Shown one piece after another: positions 8,609 to 18,051 of a DNA stretch of 58,400 nt. The translations under genes and the position numbers were made by a program. A model generated the notes under the pieces. That model worked only from the letters and a program-made list of their open reading frames with translations, was not told the DNA's origin and did no database searches. Origin of the DNA: an uncultured Lachnospiraceae bacterium. GTDB taxonomy: Bacteria; Bacillota; Clostridia; Lachnospirales; Lachnospiraceae. The stretch spans positions 1 to 58,400 of the forward strand of contig CANRZW010000023.1 in the NCBI GenBank assembly GCA_947644545.1, read 5' to 3'. The stretch's first letter is position 1, and the number at the start of each line of letters is the position of its first letter.

Positions 8609-9111
8609 ACGGTCCACGTTTCTTCCTCCTCTCCCTCAGCAATCTTTAATGCTTTCAGTCCTCTGTACAGTTTCGCCTTCACCGTATTCACGTTCATTTC
8701 CAGAACCTGGGCAATCTCCTCCAATGTCAATTCTTCAAAAAATCTGAGCTTTATGATCTTCTGCGCGGTTTCCTCCATCCGGTCAATCCGGGCATACAGG
8801 TCATCGTGGATATCGAATCCTTTTTCCTCATAGGATTGTTCCATCCATTCGCTGTCCTGCGTCAGAATCTCCCGTTTCCTCTTATTGTACAGGATAATGC
8901 TCTCATTCAGCACGATCCTGTAAAACCATGTCTTGAGGGCCGCTTCACTTTTCAGCTCCCCGTAATGCTCCAACGCCTTGCAGATCGCACTCTGCACCAC
9001 GTCCAGCGCATCCTCCTGATTCTTCAAATAACTGAAGGCCAGCCGGTAGAATTTATCCTGATTCTCAACAAGATAGGCAACCAGCTTCCTGTACAGTTCC
9101 TGCTTCAACAC
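8605..9111 (-). CDS. ECF-type RNA polymerase sigma factor (SigV-like)
   Basis: A 168-residue group IV sigma factor. Region 2 lies at about residues 15-80 (FAFSYLKNQEDALDVVQ-type segment) and region 4 at about 110-160, with the helix-turn-helix LTLEEIAQVLEMNVNTVKAK. No region 3 is present. The start is taken as GTG 9111, four to five bases after GGAGG; TTG 9108 would also fit. It overlaps its RsiV-like anti-sigma factor, so it is probably held inactive until an envelope signal. Confidence 0.92.
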   Translation of the reverse strand: MLKQELYRKLVAYLVENQDKFYRLAFSYLKNQEDALDVVQSAICKALEHYGELKSEAALKTWFYRIVLNESIILYNKRKREILTQDSEWMEQSYEEKGFDIHDDLYARIDRMEETAQKIIKLRFFEELTLEEIAQVLEMNVNTVKAKLYRGLKALKIAEGEEEETWTV

Positions 9112-9198
9112 CTCACCTCCATTCTGCTCTTACTTTATCCCTCTTCCGTCCTGATGTACGGCGCCTATGTCATTTCCTTCCAGGCGCCTATTATTACA

Positions 9199-9225
9199 GA
9201 CAAACGAGAATGGATAAAAGTTGCA
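9199..9225 (-). promoter_or_regulatory. Possible ECF-type promoter upstream of the sigma gene
   Basis: On the minus strand, TGCAAC and TGTC are separated by 17 bases, about 90 bases upstream of the sigma-factor start. This resembles the TGAAAC/CGTC pattern of SigV/SigW-class promoters, with a mismatch in each element. Autoregulation is usual in this family. The match is weak and rests on pattern only. Confidence 0.25.
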
Positions 9226-9240
9226 GAATTTTGTAATTTT

Positions 9241-10443
9241 TTACGAACCCACTGCCACCGCCAACAGAAGCAGAATACCCGGCACAATATATTTGCGCGG
9301 ATGATGCCACAGATCACTCTCGATCTTCCACCCTCTGATCGGACAGAACCATTCAAGAAGCGTCGATCCGGCTGCGCCAAGAAGCGCAAAGCAGGCGGCA
9401 GTCAGCACCATATGGCCCGATACACCGCCAAAAAACAGCTGCCAGCTGCACAGGTAAATCGTCTCCGCCGTCATATTACACAGAAAAAGAAAGCTTCCGT
9501 AAGGAAGGAAAAATGCCCTCTTCTGTCCCGGCAGGAAGCGAACTGCCTGCTCCAGCGCCGGATCACAGGACAGTAAAATGCAGATTGGTGTATTCATGGT
9601 AACGATCGCAAATCCGATAGGCATGATGAACTGCCACTCTGTCATCCTCGCCACGTCATAAGATTCCGAAACCATTTCCGTTATGCCGCCCACTTGTCCC
9701 AGAAACACCGGCAGCACACAAGCCACACCCCACATAATGATCGTATTAAACAGATAATTTCTATGGGTCGTCATATAGCGCAGCAGGTAACGACATACCA
9801 GGCCGGACGATGTCCCCCGCACAGGCCGCTTCGTCAGGACGCCGCTTCCTTCCCTGCGGTAAAATGCATACGAATCTGCCCGAAGCGTCAGCAAGAAAGC
9901 CAATCCCGCATTCGCAACCAGCAATGCAGATCCGAACAGCGGTACAAAGTCCTGTATTTGCAGCAGGACGAGCACACAGCCACACCAAAGGCTGATCCGG
10001 ACCGGCCCATAACGCAGACTTTTGCTCCACACATACGCGCTGCCGCACATCCAGACCGCATTGACCGCGCAGAGTACACTTCCCAGTATCTCCGCCGCAC
10101 TCCAGTCCGATACCGCCCAGGCCACGCAAAGCAGTCCCAGCGTCTTCGTCGCCAGGGTATAAAGCCCCAGGGCCGACACATAGGAGGCATTCAGCACTTT
10201 TCTCTCAAAGGGCATCATAAACAGATTCATCATGTTTGCCTTGTTGTCCTCAGAAGATAACGCCAGCCACATCACTCCGGCAGTGAAGGCGCTGGTCATC
10301 AGATAGAGTATAAACGCCGCAATCTCCACCTGCATTCCGGCAATCCGCAATCCCCAGAAAACGATCGCCCAGACCAGGATCGATTTCTTTAACCGCTCAT
10401 AATTTGCACCGAATACCTTTTTGGCCGTCATCTGAAATATCAT
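9241..10443 (-). CDS. ABC transporter permease, multi-spanning
   Basis: About 400 residues with roughly ten to twelve hydrophobic segments spread along the chain and no soluble domain, consistent with an exporter-type ABC permease. ATG 10443 follows GGAGGAA closely. It starts about 40 bases after the ATPase gene in the same direction, so it should be the membrane half of that transporter. No substrate signature is visible; permeases of this kind in Firmicutes often serve peptide or antimicrobial export, which is inference only. Confidence 0.82.
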   Translation of the reverse strand: MIFQMTAKKVFGANYERLKKSILVWAIVFWGLRIAGMQVEIAAFILYLMTSAFTAGVMWLALSSEDNKANMMNLFMMPFERKVLNASYVSALGLYTLATKTLGLLCVAWAVSDWSAAEILGSVLCAVNAVWMCGSAYVWSKSLRYGPVRISLWCGCVLVLLQIQDFVPLFGSALLVANAGLAFLLTLRADSYAFYRREGSGVLTKRPVRGTSSGLVCRYLLRYMTTHRNYLFNTIIMWGVACVLPVFLGQVGGITEMVSESYDVARMTEWQFIMPIGFAIVTMNTPICILLSCDPALEQAVRFLPGQKRAFFLPYGSFLFLCNMTAETIYLCSWQLFFGGVSGHMVLTAACFALLGAAGSTLLEWFCPIRGWKIESDLWHHPRKYIVPGILLLLAVAVGS

Positions 10444-10485
10444 GTTTCTTCCTCCATTCTGCACTGCTTTTTCACGCCTTTTCTT

Positions 10486-11205
10486 CTAAACGAGAGAAGA
10501 CCGGATTGCCTCTGCATCCATATGATCACGGTCAAAAGTCCGGCTGATCTTCCCCTTTTCCAGAACGAGTACCCGGTCACAGGTCAAGGTAATGCTTTCC
10601 AGAATATGGGACGAGAAAAGCACTGTCCCGTGCTCTTTGTACCCCTGAATCAACTGATAAAGAAATTCCGTGCTCTGAAAATCCAGTCCGTTTACCGGTT
10701 CGTCCAGCAGAAGCAGCGCCGGACGCAGAACAAAAGCCGTAATCAGAAACACTTTTTTCTGATTGCCCGTGGACAGATCCCGAATCAGTGTATCCGTGTA
10801 TTCTTCAAAGTGGAACCCCTTGACCAATGCGGCAGCCTCCTCCTCATACGCCCTTTTCACCTGATAAGCCGTCATCACATAGGCCAGATATTCCCGAAAC
10901 GTGAAATATTGGAAAGAATCGTCCTCCGCAAACACGGTATAGCGATTCTTCTTGAAGCCGTCATCCCGAAAAGACACGGTGCTGTCCCGATAACAGATGC
11001 ACTCCACCCAAAACTTCTCATGAAGGCCGGACAATGTTCTGATAAAAGTAGTCTTGCCCGCCCCGTTAAGGCCGATCAGTCCGACTGTCTCATGTGCCTG
11101 CAGGTCCAGGGAGAACTCAGACAATATCCTTTGCTCTCTGTCATACCAAGCACACAGATTCCGGATCGATACAAGATTCGTTGTGTCCTGTGTTATTCTT
11201 TTCAT
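10486..11205 (-). CDS. ABC transporter ATP-binding protein
   Basis: A 239-residue nucleotide-binding subunit. Walker A GLNGAGKT is near residue 43, the signature LSTGNQKKV near 141, Walker B LLLLDEP near 160 and the switch histidine in SSHILE near 193. The signature is LSTGN rather than the common LSGGQ, as often seen in drug- and lantibiotic-type exporters. ATG 11205 has GAAAGGAA upstream; the longer open frame to 11367 overlaps the small membrane gene and lacks a ribosome site. It sits between that gene and the permease. Confidence 0.92.
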   Translation of the reverse strand: MKRITQDTTNLVSIRNLCAWYDREQRILSEFSLDLQAHETVGLIGLNGAGKTTFIRTLSGLHEKFWVECICYRDSTVSFRDDGFKKNRYTVFAEDDSFQYFTFREYLAYVMTAYQVKRAYEEEAAALVKGFHFEEYTDTLIRDLSTGNQKKVFLITAFVLRPALLLLDEPVNGLDFQSTEFLYQLIQGYKEHGTVLFSSHILESITLTCDRVLVLEKGKISRTFDRDHMDAEAIRSSLV

Positions 11206-11246
11206 GGTGATTTCCTTTCTGTGGATTCCCGTCGACCTTCCCATCC

Positions 11247-11405
11247 TTACTTCTGCTTCTTCCCTACGGCATATGCCGATACGAGACACAGGCCGCACAG
11301 AAGCAGATAGAACAGGCTCATCTGCAAATTTCCTCTTATACCGTTCATAACAGCTCCCGCTGCCCAAACCATTGCCAGAATACTACGGATCATCTTATGA
11401 CGCAT
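11247..11405 (-). CDS. 52-residue membrane protein leading the ABC operon
   Basis: A short gene with an excellent AGGAGG ribosome site seven bases before ATG 11405 and a TAA at 11247-11249. The product starts MRHKMIRSILAMVW, has two hydrophobic stretches (about residues 8-20 and 29-46) and ends in a basic VGKKQK tail. It is placed 41 bases upstream of the ABC ATPase in the same direction. No family is recognised; it may be an accessory subunit or leader of the transporter. Confidence 0.7.
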   Translation of the reverse strand: MRHKMIRSILAMVWAAGAVMNGIRGNLQMSLFYLLLCGLCLVSAYAVGKKQK

Positions 11406-11737
11406 ATTGATTACCTCCTGTCATGTCTTTGCCAGATTCTGCAGCCGCCTTGTTTTTCGACTGCATCTGCTTGATGGTTTTATCATAACAGGATTGTTAT
11501 CGTTATGCAGAAATGTCCGCAAATGGCAGCTTTTTGACCACGAAAAGAGAAAAAATTTGGGAAAGTGATCGTTAGATACACTTAAAATGATTACAAATTT
11601 GAAATGATTATAGAATAGAATCCGCCGCATTCCACCTTCATGACACTTATCCGGTTGCTGCGGCGGATTATCAGTTGACAGCGCTTTCGCCATCTCACCG
11701 CACTGCCTGACTCTGCAGTGCGCTCCTGTAATATCGA
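11406..11737. other. Intergenic region upstream of the ABC operon, with inverted repeats
   Basis: No convincing gene. Three dyads are visible. CATAAC...GTTATG at 11484-11507 lies about 80 bases upstream of the small membrane gene next to a TATGAT -10-like sequence and could be an operator. An 11-bp inverted repeat AATCCGCCGCA with a long loop spans about 11620-11670, and an 8-bp stem CGCACTGC/GCAGTGCG lies at about 11699-11722. The last two follow mtaD and may form its transcription end, but neither has a clear T tract directly after the stem. Confidence 0.45.
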
Positions 11738-13039
11738 CTAATATACCTTCTTATCCAGTCCCATTCTCTCGATGATCTTCTGAATCTTGTGGTACACCAG
11801 CTGCTCATCGATCGTCAACAGTTTCCGATTCTCCATGGTAACTTTCCCGTCAATGATGACCGTATCTACCTCCGATCCGTTGGCCGAATAGGACAGACCC
11901 GCGATCAGGTTATTCCTGGGGGTCAGCGACGGCGTATTCAAGTCGAGGATCGCAAGATCCGCCTTCTTCCCTGCCTCGATACTGCCAATCACATTCTCCA
12001 TGCCAAGGGCTCTGGCGCCATTGATCGTCGCGATGCGGAAGCCTTCCCTGGCGCTGACACACTGCGGCGTCCTGGCCGTGCCCTTATGGATCAGCGTAAG
12101 CAGGCTCAGCTCATGGAACATGTTCAGGCAGTTATTGCTGGCAGCGCCATCCGTACCCAGGCACACATTGATACCCTTCTTAAGCATTCCGCCCACAGGC
12201 GCAAACCCATTTCCCAGCTTCATATTGCTGGCCGGATTCGTCACGACACTGACATTCTTTGCTTTCAGAATGTCCATATCCGCCTCGTCGATCTGCACGC
12301 AATGCGCTGCGACAGCCGGCACATCGAACAAACCACATCTGTCTGCCAGCGCGATCGGGCTGCAGCCGTATTTTTCCCTGATCTGCCCGATCTCGCTCTC
12401 ACTCTCCGACAGATGGATATGGATGCCCATACCGTTCTTCTTCGCCTCCTCAGCCACGATCTTCAGATACTCTTCATCACAGGTATAGGGTGCGTGAGGC
12501 CCCAGTACAAAAGAAAGCCTGTCGCAGTCCTTCGCCGCATCCCGCTCCTCATATGCCTGCCGCAGCCGCATCTGTCCGCCCTCATCGTTACCGCTGCCTA
12601 CCAGTCCACGGCTGATCACTGCACGCATTCCGGATTCCTTAACCGCCCGCGTTGTCTGATGGATATTCATCTGCATATCGTTAAAACAGGTCGTCCCACT
12701 CTTCATCATCTCAATAATGGCCAGATTCGCGCCCCAGTACGTATCCTCGTCCGTCATCTGCTGCTCGATGGGATCGATCGTCCCAAACAGCCAATCCATA
12801 AAGGACAGATCATCCGCCACATTCCGCATAAAGGACATATAAGAGTGGGTATGGCAGTTCACCAACCCCGGGATCACCAGCTTATCCGTTCCGTCAATCA
12901 CCTTATTTTCGCTAAATCCTGCCGGCGCCTGCCCGATTCCCGTAATTTTGTCCTGCTCGATGTAAATACTTGTCTCCCGTATTATGTCCTCTGTTCCTTC
13001 CGGCAAAACTGCCAGTGCATTTCTGATTACAATTCCCAT
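11738..13039 (-). CDS. mtaD: 5-methylthioadenosine/S-adenosylhomocysteine deaminase (amidohydrolase)
   Basis: A 433-residue zinc amidohydrolase of the TRZ/ATZ group. Metal ligands are seen in VNCHTHSY near residue 64, in AAHCVQ, and as the aspartate of LGTDGAASNN; GIHIHLSES supplies the usual conserved histidines. The N-terminal and C-terminal beta-strands form the small composite domain. These features match MtaD, which deaminates methylthioadenosine and S-adenosylhomocysteine. Other amidohydrolases of the group (for example guanine deaminase-like) share the motifs, so substrate is probable rather than proven. AGGAGG-type ribosome site before ATG 13039; it appears monocistronic. Confidence 0.88.
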   Translation of the reverse strand: MGIVIRNALAVLPEGTEDIIRETSIYIEQDKITGIGQAPAGFSENKVIDGTDKLVIPGLVNCHTHSYMSFMRNVADDLSFMDWLFGTIDPIEQQMTDEDTYWGANLAIIEMMKSGTTCFNDMQMNIHQTTRAVKESGMRAVISRGLVGSGNDEGGQMRLRQAYEERDAAKDCDRLSFVLGPHAPYTCDEEYLKIVAEEAKKNGMGIHIHLSESESEIGQIREKYGCSPIALADRCGLFDVPAVAAHCVQIDEADMDILKAKNVSVVTNPASNMKLGNGFAPVGGMLKKGINVCLGTDGAASNNCLNMFHELSLLTLIHKGTARTPQCVSAREGFRIATINGARALGMENVIGSIEAGKKADLAILDLNTPSLTPRNNLIAGLSYSANGSEVDTVIIDGKVTMENRKLLTIDEQLVYHKIQKIIERMGLDKKVY

Positions 13040-13160
13040 ATTCCTTTTCCTCCTGCTTCAATGTATTTATGGTTAATCTCCTTACAACCGGTAAGGATTC
13101 ATCCATCTTATTGTTAATGATCCGATTCTGTCTGCTGTCTCCATGCCATATGCGTATGGA

Positions 13161-14294
13161 TTATCTGCGCGCATCCCGTTTCCACCCATAGCTCACTAAC
13201 AGTCCCCGGCAATGCAGGCATCTTAAATCCTCTCTGTTCTCCGCCGTATACTTTTGTATCTTCCGCTGTCTGCGGCAGTGGCTCTCCGCTTCCTTCCGGT
13301 CCAGGCCATGATTCATAAATCCGCGCACCGCCTCCTCTTCCGCCTCCGGGCTGATGCTCTCCTTCCAGCCGTTTTCCTGCAGAAGGCATTCCGTCATCTC
13401 TTCATGGTCCGCCCGCTCCGGACAGATCAGCGACACTCTGTCATTCATCCGCACGTCCACCCCTGTAAGTCCTTCCTCCCACATCATCAGCGGAAGCCTC
13501 ATACCGATGGCATAATCCCGGCCCTGGCACTGCCGTTCCTTCTCCCACATCTTACGAAATCCCATGCGGTCACACAGCTCCGAATACGCAAGCCCCTCGA
13601 TGTACAAGCCGTCGCTCTCCAGCTCCCTGTTCACATCAATCGCGATCACCAGGCCGCCCGGCTTCGTCTGTGCGATCATCTTCCGTAAGAAGGCCCGGGA
13701 ATCGTTCACATGCCGCATGGCACACTGGCTGATCGTCACATCATAATGCTTCCGAAACACATGGGACGGAAAGTCGTCACAGATAAATTCGATCTTCCAG
13801 TCCTCCTCCCCCAGCAGCTTCTCCGCCTCCTGCAACAGAGTTGCACTGAAATCAATGCCCGTATAAGTGCTGCCCTCCGGCAGAAGCGGCCGCAGCATCT
13901 TTCCCATATAACCGAATCCGCAGCCACAGTCGAGCACGTCCACCGGCCTGTCGATTTGCCATACCTGCCTTACCAGAAAACGCAGGTAATCCTCGTTCCA
14001 CATCGCTCTTCTGCTGGCTTTCAGATAGTCCAGCCTGTCTTCCCAGTAGTCCTTCTCCCCGCTCCGGACCGGTATGTACTCTTCCCCCGCCAGCGGCACA
14101 AGCCCCAGAAGGGCATCCACCGTTACCCCAAAAAACTTCGCGATATTCGGCAGCAGGACAATATCCGGCATACAAACATTGTTCTCCCATTTGCTGACCG
14201 TCTGCACCGAAACCCCTACCGCATCCGCTAACTCTTTCTGGCTCATCTGCCCGGCTTTTCTCAAGTCATAGATCCTAAGTCTGATCGTTTCCAT
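13161..14294 (-). CDS. XRE regulator fused to a SAM-dependent methyltransferase domain
   Basis: Residues about 5-62 form a Cro/CI helix-turn-helix (MSQKELADAVGVSVQTVSKWEN). A class I methyltransferase follows at about 105-260, with motif I VLDCGCGFGYMGK and the GID acidic loop. The last about 60 residues carry a cysteine pair motif CLHC near the end. Such XRE-methyltransferase fusions occur in Clostridia, but their substrate is unknown. GGAGG precedes ATG 14294; an in-frame ATG at 14318 lacks one. The gene is divergent from helD. Confidence 0.85.
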   Translation of the reverse strand: METIRLRIYDLRKAGQMSQKELADAVGVSVQTVSKWENNVCMPDIVLLPNIAKFFGVTVDALLGLVPLAGEEYIPVRSGEKDYWEDRLDYLKASRRAMWNEDYLRFLVRQVWQIDRPVDVLDCGCGFGYMGKMLRPLLPEGSTYTGIDFSATLLQEAEKLLGEEDWKIEFICDDFPSHVFRKHYDVTISQCAMRHVNDSRAFLRKMIAQTKPGGLVIAIDVNRELESDGLYIEGLAYSELCDRMGFRKMWEKERQCQGRDYAIGMRLPLMMWEEGLTGVDVRMNDRVSLICPERADHEEMTECLLQENGWKESISPEAEEEAVRGFMNHGLDRKEAESHCRRQRKIQKYTAENREDLRCLHCRGLLVSYGWKRDARR

Positions 14295-14755
14295 TCTTAC
14301 CTCCGTTCCGGAATGCATTGCGCCAAGGACGCCGGCAGAATTGATACAGCCTTATCCTCCGCTTTCCTGCACTGTTTCCCTTGCATGAGTCCATTGTAAC
14401 CGGAAACCCTCCTGCTTCCAATCACCCAAACGGAGAATTGATTCTACCGGCAGGCTCTTATATCGTATTTATAACATGACAGCGCCTTCGGCTTCTGCAA
14501 AAAAGAAAATGCAATGCGAAGATGACTGAATGACTGCTATTGGATATTGTTTACTGTTCTTCATGGGAATAAAATTGCAGGATATACTATGCAAATCGAT
14601 AAATCGCGAATATTTTCACTCGAAATCAAAGACTGTCTCAAAGCACTACTCTAATATCCACTTTAACACAACGCAAAATAAAAGTCTAGTAATATTTTCT
14701 TTTTTTCCTTACAATAGATAACAGTTCATTACAGTTCACATACAGGAGGTCTCTT
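14295..14755. other. Divergent intergenic region upstream of XRE-methyltransferase and helD
   Basis: About 460 bases without a convincing gene. The right half is AT-rich, with a TACAAT hexamer at 14710-14715 that could be a -10 element for helD but no good -35. A short open frame on the plus strand (14530-14721) has no ribosome site. Nothing else stands out. Confidence 0.5.
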
Positions 14756-17700
14756 ATGCGCAAAAACTCAAACCAGACTCCCCCGTCCACCTCAAGGCAG
14801 GCCGAAGAATCCTACCTGCAGCAGACTCTTGCCGTTGTCAGGGACAATCTTTCCCATTATGGCAAAGAGGTTGCGCGGATGCAGGAAGACATCGACGAAA
14901 TGCTGGCCCATTATCATGACAACGACGTGGAAGTCCTCACCATCCTGAACAATACGGTAACCCTGCACGATCACATGAAACGTGCCCTGCTGCGTAATGA
15001 AAAGGCGCAGTACAAGCCCTACTTCGGCAGAATCATTTTTCATGACCAGTCCCTTGACAAGACGGAGTCCCTCTACATAGGCAAGGGCGGCATCGCCAGG
15101 GACTCCACCCACCAGATCGTCATCGACTGGCGTGCGCCGGTGGCAGGCGTCTATTACGAGAACGGCCTGGGAAAATGCAGTTACAAAGCGCCGGGTGAAG
15201 CAGAAATTGCCATTGATCTGCAGCTGAAACGCACCTACGAGATCGAAGCCGGAGAACTGCTCGACTATTTCGACAGTGAAGTGATCGCCAATGACGACCT
15301 TCTCACCAAATATCTGGCCAGGAACAAACAGGCCGTCTTAAGTGAGATCGTCGCCACCATCCAGAAAGAACAGAATGAGATCATCCGCAAGTCTCCCTAT
15401 CACAACATCATCGTACAGGGCGTGGCGGGCTCCGGTAAGACCACCGTGGCCATGCACCGGATCTCTTACATTCTGTATAACTATGCGGAACGATTCCGCC
15501 CTGACGACTTCTATATCGTGGGCAGCAACCGCATCCTGTTAGACTATATCACGGGAGTCCTGCCGGATCTGGACGTCTACGGCGTACGTCAGATGACCAT
15601 GGAAGAGCTTTTCGTGCGGCTCTTATATGAAGACTGGGACAACAAGAACTATTCGATCAGAAGTGTAAACGCAGATACAGGCGTAAGCGACAGCATCAAA
15701 GGCAGCGCCGCCTGGTTTCATGCACTCGAAGACTACTGCCGCAGGCTGGAAGAAAATACCATCTCCTGCAAATCCGTTTACCTGAATCCGAAACGATTCG
15801 TGGAGGGACTAAGAGACGGTAAGTTCGGCGTATTCGACACTACCGAAGGGCGCAACGACCCCCGCGACCTTATCTGCCTGCTGGAAGGCGAAGCCGTGGA
15901 ACGCTATCTGAGACAGAATCCTGCCGTCTCCATCCAGAGCAAGATCAACATGCTGAACGACCGTCTGCGCAATAAGATCAAAGAGGAATTCCTGGGAAAG
16001 GGCATCAAATATACGGAGCCGGAGAAAAAAGCGATTCTCAAGGCATACCGCCGGCATTTCGGCCCCCGGATCTGGAAAAAATCGATCTACGAGCTTTACC
16101 ATGATTTCCTGCTAAAGCAGAACGCCGACGGCGCCATGGTCACTATCCCTGACAAGGCCTTCGACGTCTATGACCTGGCCGCACTGGCCTACCTTTACAA
16201 GCGGATCAAAGAGACGGAAGTCATCAGCGAGGCGCATCATATCGTCATTGATGAAGCACAGGACTTCGGCATGATGGCTTACTACGCCCTGAACTTCTGC
16301 GTTCGCGGATGTACCTATACAGTGATGGGCGACGTCTCCCAGAACATCCATTTCGGCTACGGCTTAAATGACTGGGAAGCCCTGCGAAGCCTCCTGCTGC
16401 CCGACCCTGCCGACAGCTTCGGCCTTCTGAAAAAGAGCTACCGAAACACGGTGGAAATCTCCGACTTTGCCACCCGCATCCTGCGTCACGGACGCTTCTT
16501 CGTCTACCCGGTGGAACCGATCCTCCGCCACGGCAATGCCGTACAGACAAGAAAACTGCCAAACCGGAAAGCCCTGATCAGCGCGGCTGCCGACACCTGT
16601 CAAAACTGGCTTGCAAACGGCTGGGATACGATCGCCGTGATCTGCCGCGACCTTGCATCCGCCGCAAAAACGGCCGAAGAGCTATCCCTCTGTCTGGATG
16701 CTATTGAAATCGACCCGGAGAAGGCAGTCTTCGGCAACGGTGTTATGGTACTGCCGGTAGACTATACCAAAGGCCTGGAATTTGACGCCGTACTGATCCT
16801 GGATCCCACAGAAATAGAGTATCCCGTGGAAGACGGCCATGCCAAACTGCTTTACGTAGCCGCGATCCGTGCCCTGCATGAGCTGTGCGTGCTCCACACC
16901 GGGAAGCTGACCGGACTGATCACAAGGCCCGTTCCGGAAGGCGAAATACCTGCAGCAAAAGGCGAAACGCCCACGACAAGAAGTGAAATGCCCACGGCAG
17001 ATCGCAGCCGCTCCCATGACAGACCCCTGAGAAAGAACATCTCTATCGTGCAGAACCCGTCACCTAACGTACCGGCCGGCACGCAGACTGCCGCGCAGAA
17101 GCCAACCATAAGACGACTGGACAGCATAAGCCGCACCAGTCCTTCAGGCAGCGACGCTCGTTTACAGGAAACTGCGTCCTCTTCCCCAAACGCTGCTAAG
17201 GCACCGCAAACCGCCAAGCCGAAAGGCAGTGCCGGCATTCGGCAGACTGCCAAACCCACCTTCTGCTCTGCCGGGCCGGAATTTGGCGATATGCCCGCCA
17301 CCGAGATCCTGCGTCCCGCCGGACACGGCAAGATTGACCTGGCTGTACGCTGGAGTGCAAAGCAGCCGGACGGCCTCTATCTTCACAGCCGCTACGGCGT
17401 CCTGCGCCTAAGTCCTGTTGGCAGCGCCATTATACGAGTTACTTTTGCAAAAGGCGGACAGATCACAGACCGCTTCCACCCTTCTGTCGCCGTTCGCAGG
17501 ACAGAGCGCACCTGGATGTACAAGGAATCTGCATCCACAATAGACCTGATGACCGACGAACTGCTTGTGCAGACCGACAAGGCAGCCGGCGCCATCCGCT
17601 TTCTGACAAGAGACAAGAAGCCTCTTTTTGCAGAACGCAGCAAAGAATGCCGACAATTGGAAGCTGCTCCCGGCGGCCGCATGAGAGTCTGGCTCTATCC

Positions 17701-18016
17701 GGACTGGCTAAAGAATGAGACTGTCTATGCCATGGGTGCGGGCGAGACCAGGGGCATGAACATCCGCAAGACCGCCCGGTACATCTCCCACAAAAGCCCG
17801 GCCGCAGCCGCGTCCGGCGCTCTGCCTTTCCTGCTCTCCGAAAACGGATACGGCATTGTCCTGGCCGCCGACAGTCCGGTGATCTGCTGTGACCTGCCCA
17901 CCTACGGCTCCTACCTGTGCGCGGAAAGCGAAGTGCAGCTGGATTATTATTTTATCGCCGGAAAACGGCCGAATACAATCCTGAACGCTTACGCCTATCT
18001 GTGCGGCAAACTATAA
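14756..18016 (+). CDS. HelD-like UvrD-family helicase fused to a GH31 N-terminal domain
   Basis: The first about 720 residues are a HelD-type superfamily 1 motor, which in Firmicutes frees stalled RNA polymerase: an N-terminal coiled coil, Walker A GVAGSGKTT near 222, Walker B VIDEAQDF near 498, a VMGDVSQNI motif III and the late GLEFDAV motif. A Pro/Ala/Thr-rich linker runs from about 723 to 842. From about 843 to 1086 the chain resembles the beta-sandwich that precedes the barrel in glycoside hydrolase family 31, including a YYFIAGKRPNTILNAYAYL end, but the catalytic barrel is absent. There is no signal peptide. AGGAGG precedes ATG 14756. The fusion is unusual; a sequencing error cannot explain it because the frame is open throughout. 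Confidence 0.85.
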   Translation: MRKNSNQTPPSTSRQAEESYLQQTLAVVRDNLSHYGKEVARMQEDIDEMLAHYHDNDVEVLTILNNTVTLHDHMKRALLRNEKAQYKPYFGRIIFHDQSLDKTESLYIGKGGIARDSTHQIVIDWRAPVAGVYYENGLGKCSYKAPGEAEIAIDLQLKRTYEIEAGELLDYFDSEVIANDDLLTKYLARNKQAVLSEIVATIQKEQNEIIRKSPYHNIIVQGVAGSGKTTVAMHRISYILYNYAERFRPDDFYIVGSNRILLDYITGVLPDLDVYGVRQMTMEELFVRLLYEDWDNKNYSIRSVNADTGVSDSIKGSAAWFHALEDYCRRLEENTISCKSVYLNPKRFVEGLRDGKFGVFDTTEGRNDPRDLICLLEGEAVERYLRQNPAVSIQSKINMLNDRLRNKIKEEFLGKGIKYTEPEKKAILKAYRRHFGPRIWKKSIYELYHDFLLKQNADGAMVTIPDKAFDVYDLAALAYLYKRIKETEVISEAHHIVIDEAQDFGMMAYYALNFCVRGCTYTVMGDVSQNIHFGYGLNDWEALRSLLLPDPADSFGLLKKSYRNTVEISDFATRILRHGRFFVYPVEPILRHGNAVQTRKLPNRKALISAAADTCQNWLANGWDTIAVICRDLASAAKTAEELSLCLDAIEIDPEKAVFGNGVMVLPVDYTKGLEFDAVLILDPTEIEYPVEDGHAKLLYVAAIRALHELCVLHTGKLTGLITRPVPEGEIPAAKGETPTTRSEMPTADRSRSHDRPLRKNISIVQNPSPNVPAGTQTAAQKPTIRRLDSISRTSPSGSDARLQETASSSPNAAKAPQTAKPKGSAGIRQTAKPTFCSAGPEFGDMPATEILRPAGHGKIDLAVRWSAKQPDGLYLHSRYGVLRLSPVGSAIIRVTFAKGGQITDRFHPSVAVRRTERTWMYKESASTIDLMTDELLVQTDKAAGAIRFLTRDKKPLFAERSKECRQLEAAPGGRMRVWLYPDWLKNETVYAMGAGETRGMNIRKTARYISHKSPAAAASGALPFLLSENGYGIVLAADSPVICCDLPTYGSYLCAESEVQLDYYFIAGKRPNTILNAYAYLCGKL

Positions 18017-18051
18017 CAAAACAAACAACAAGAGTAAAGATCGCCGGGCTG

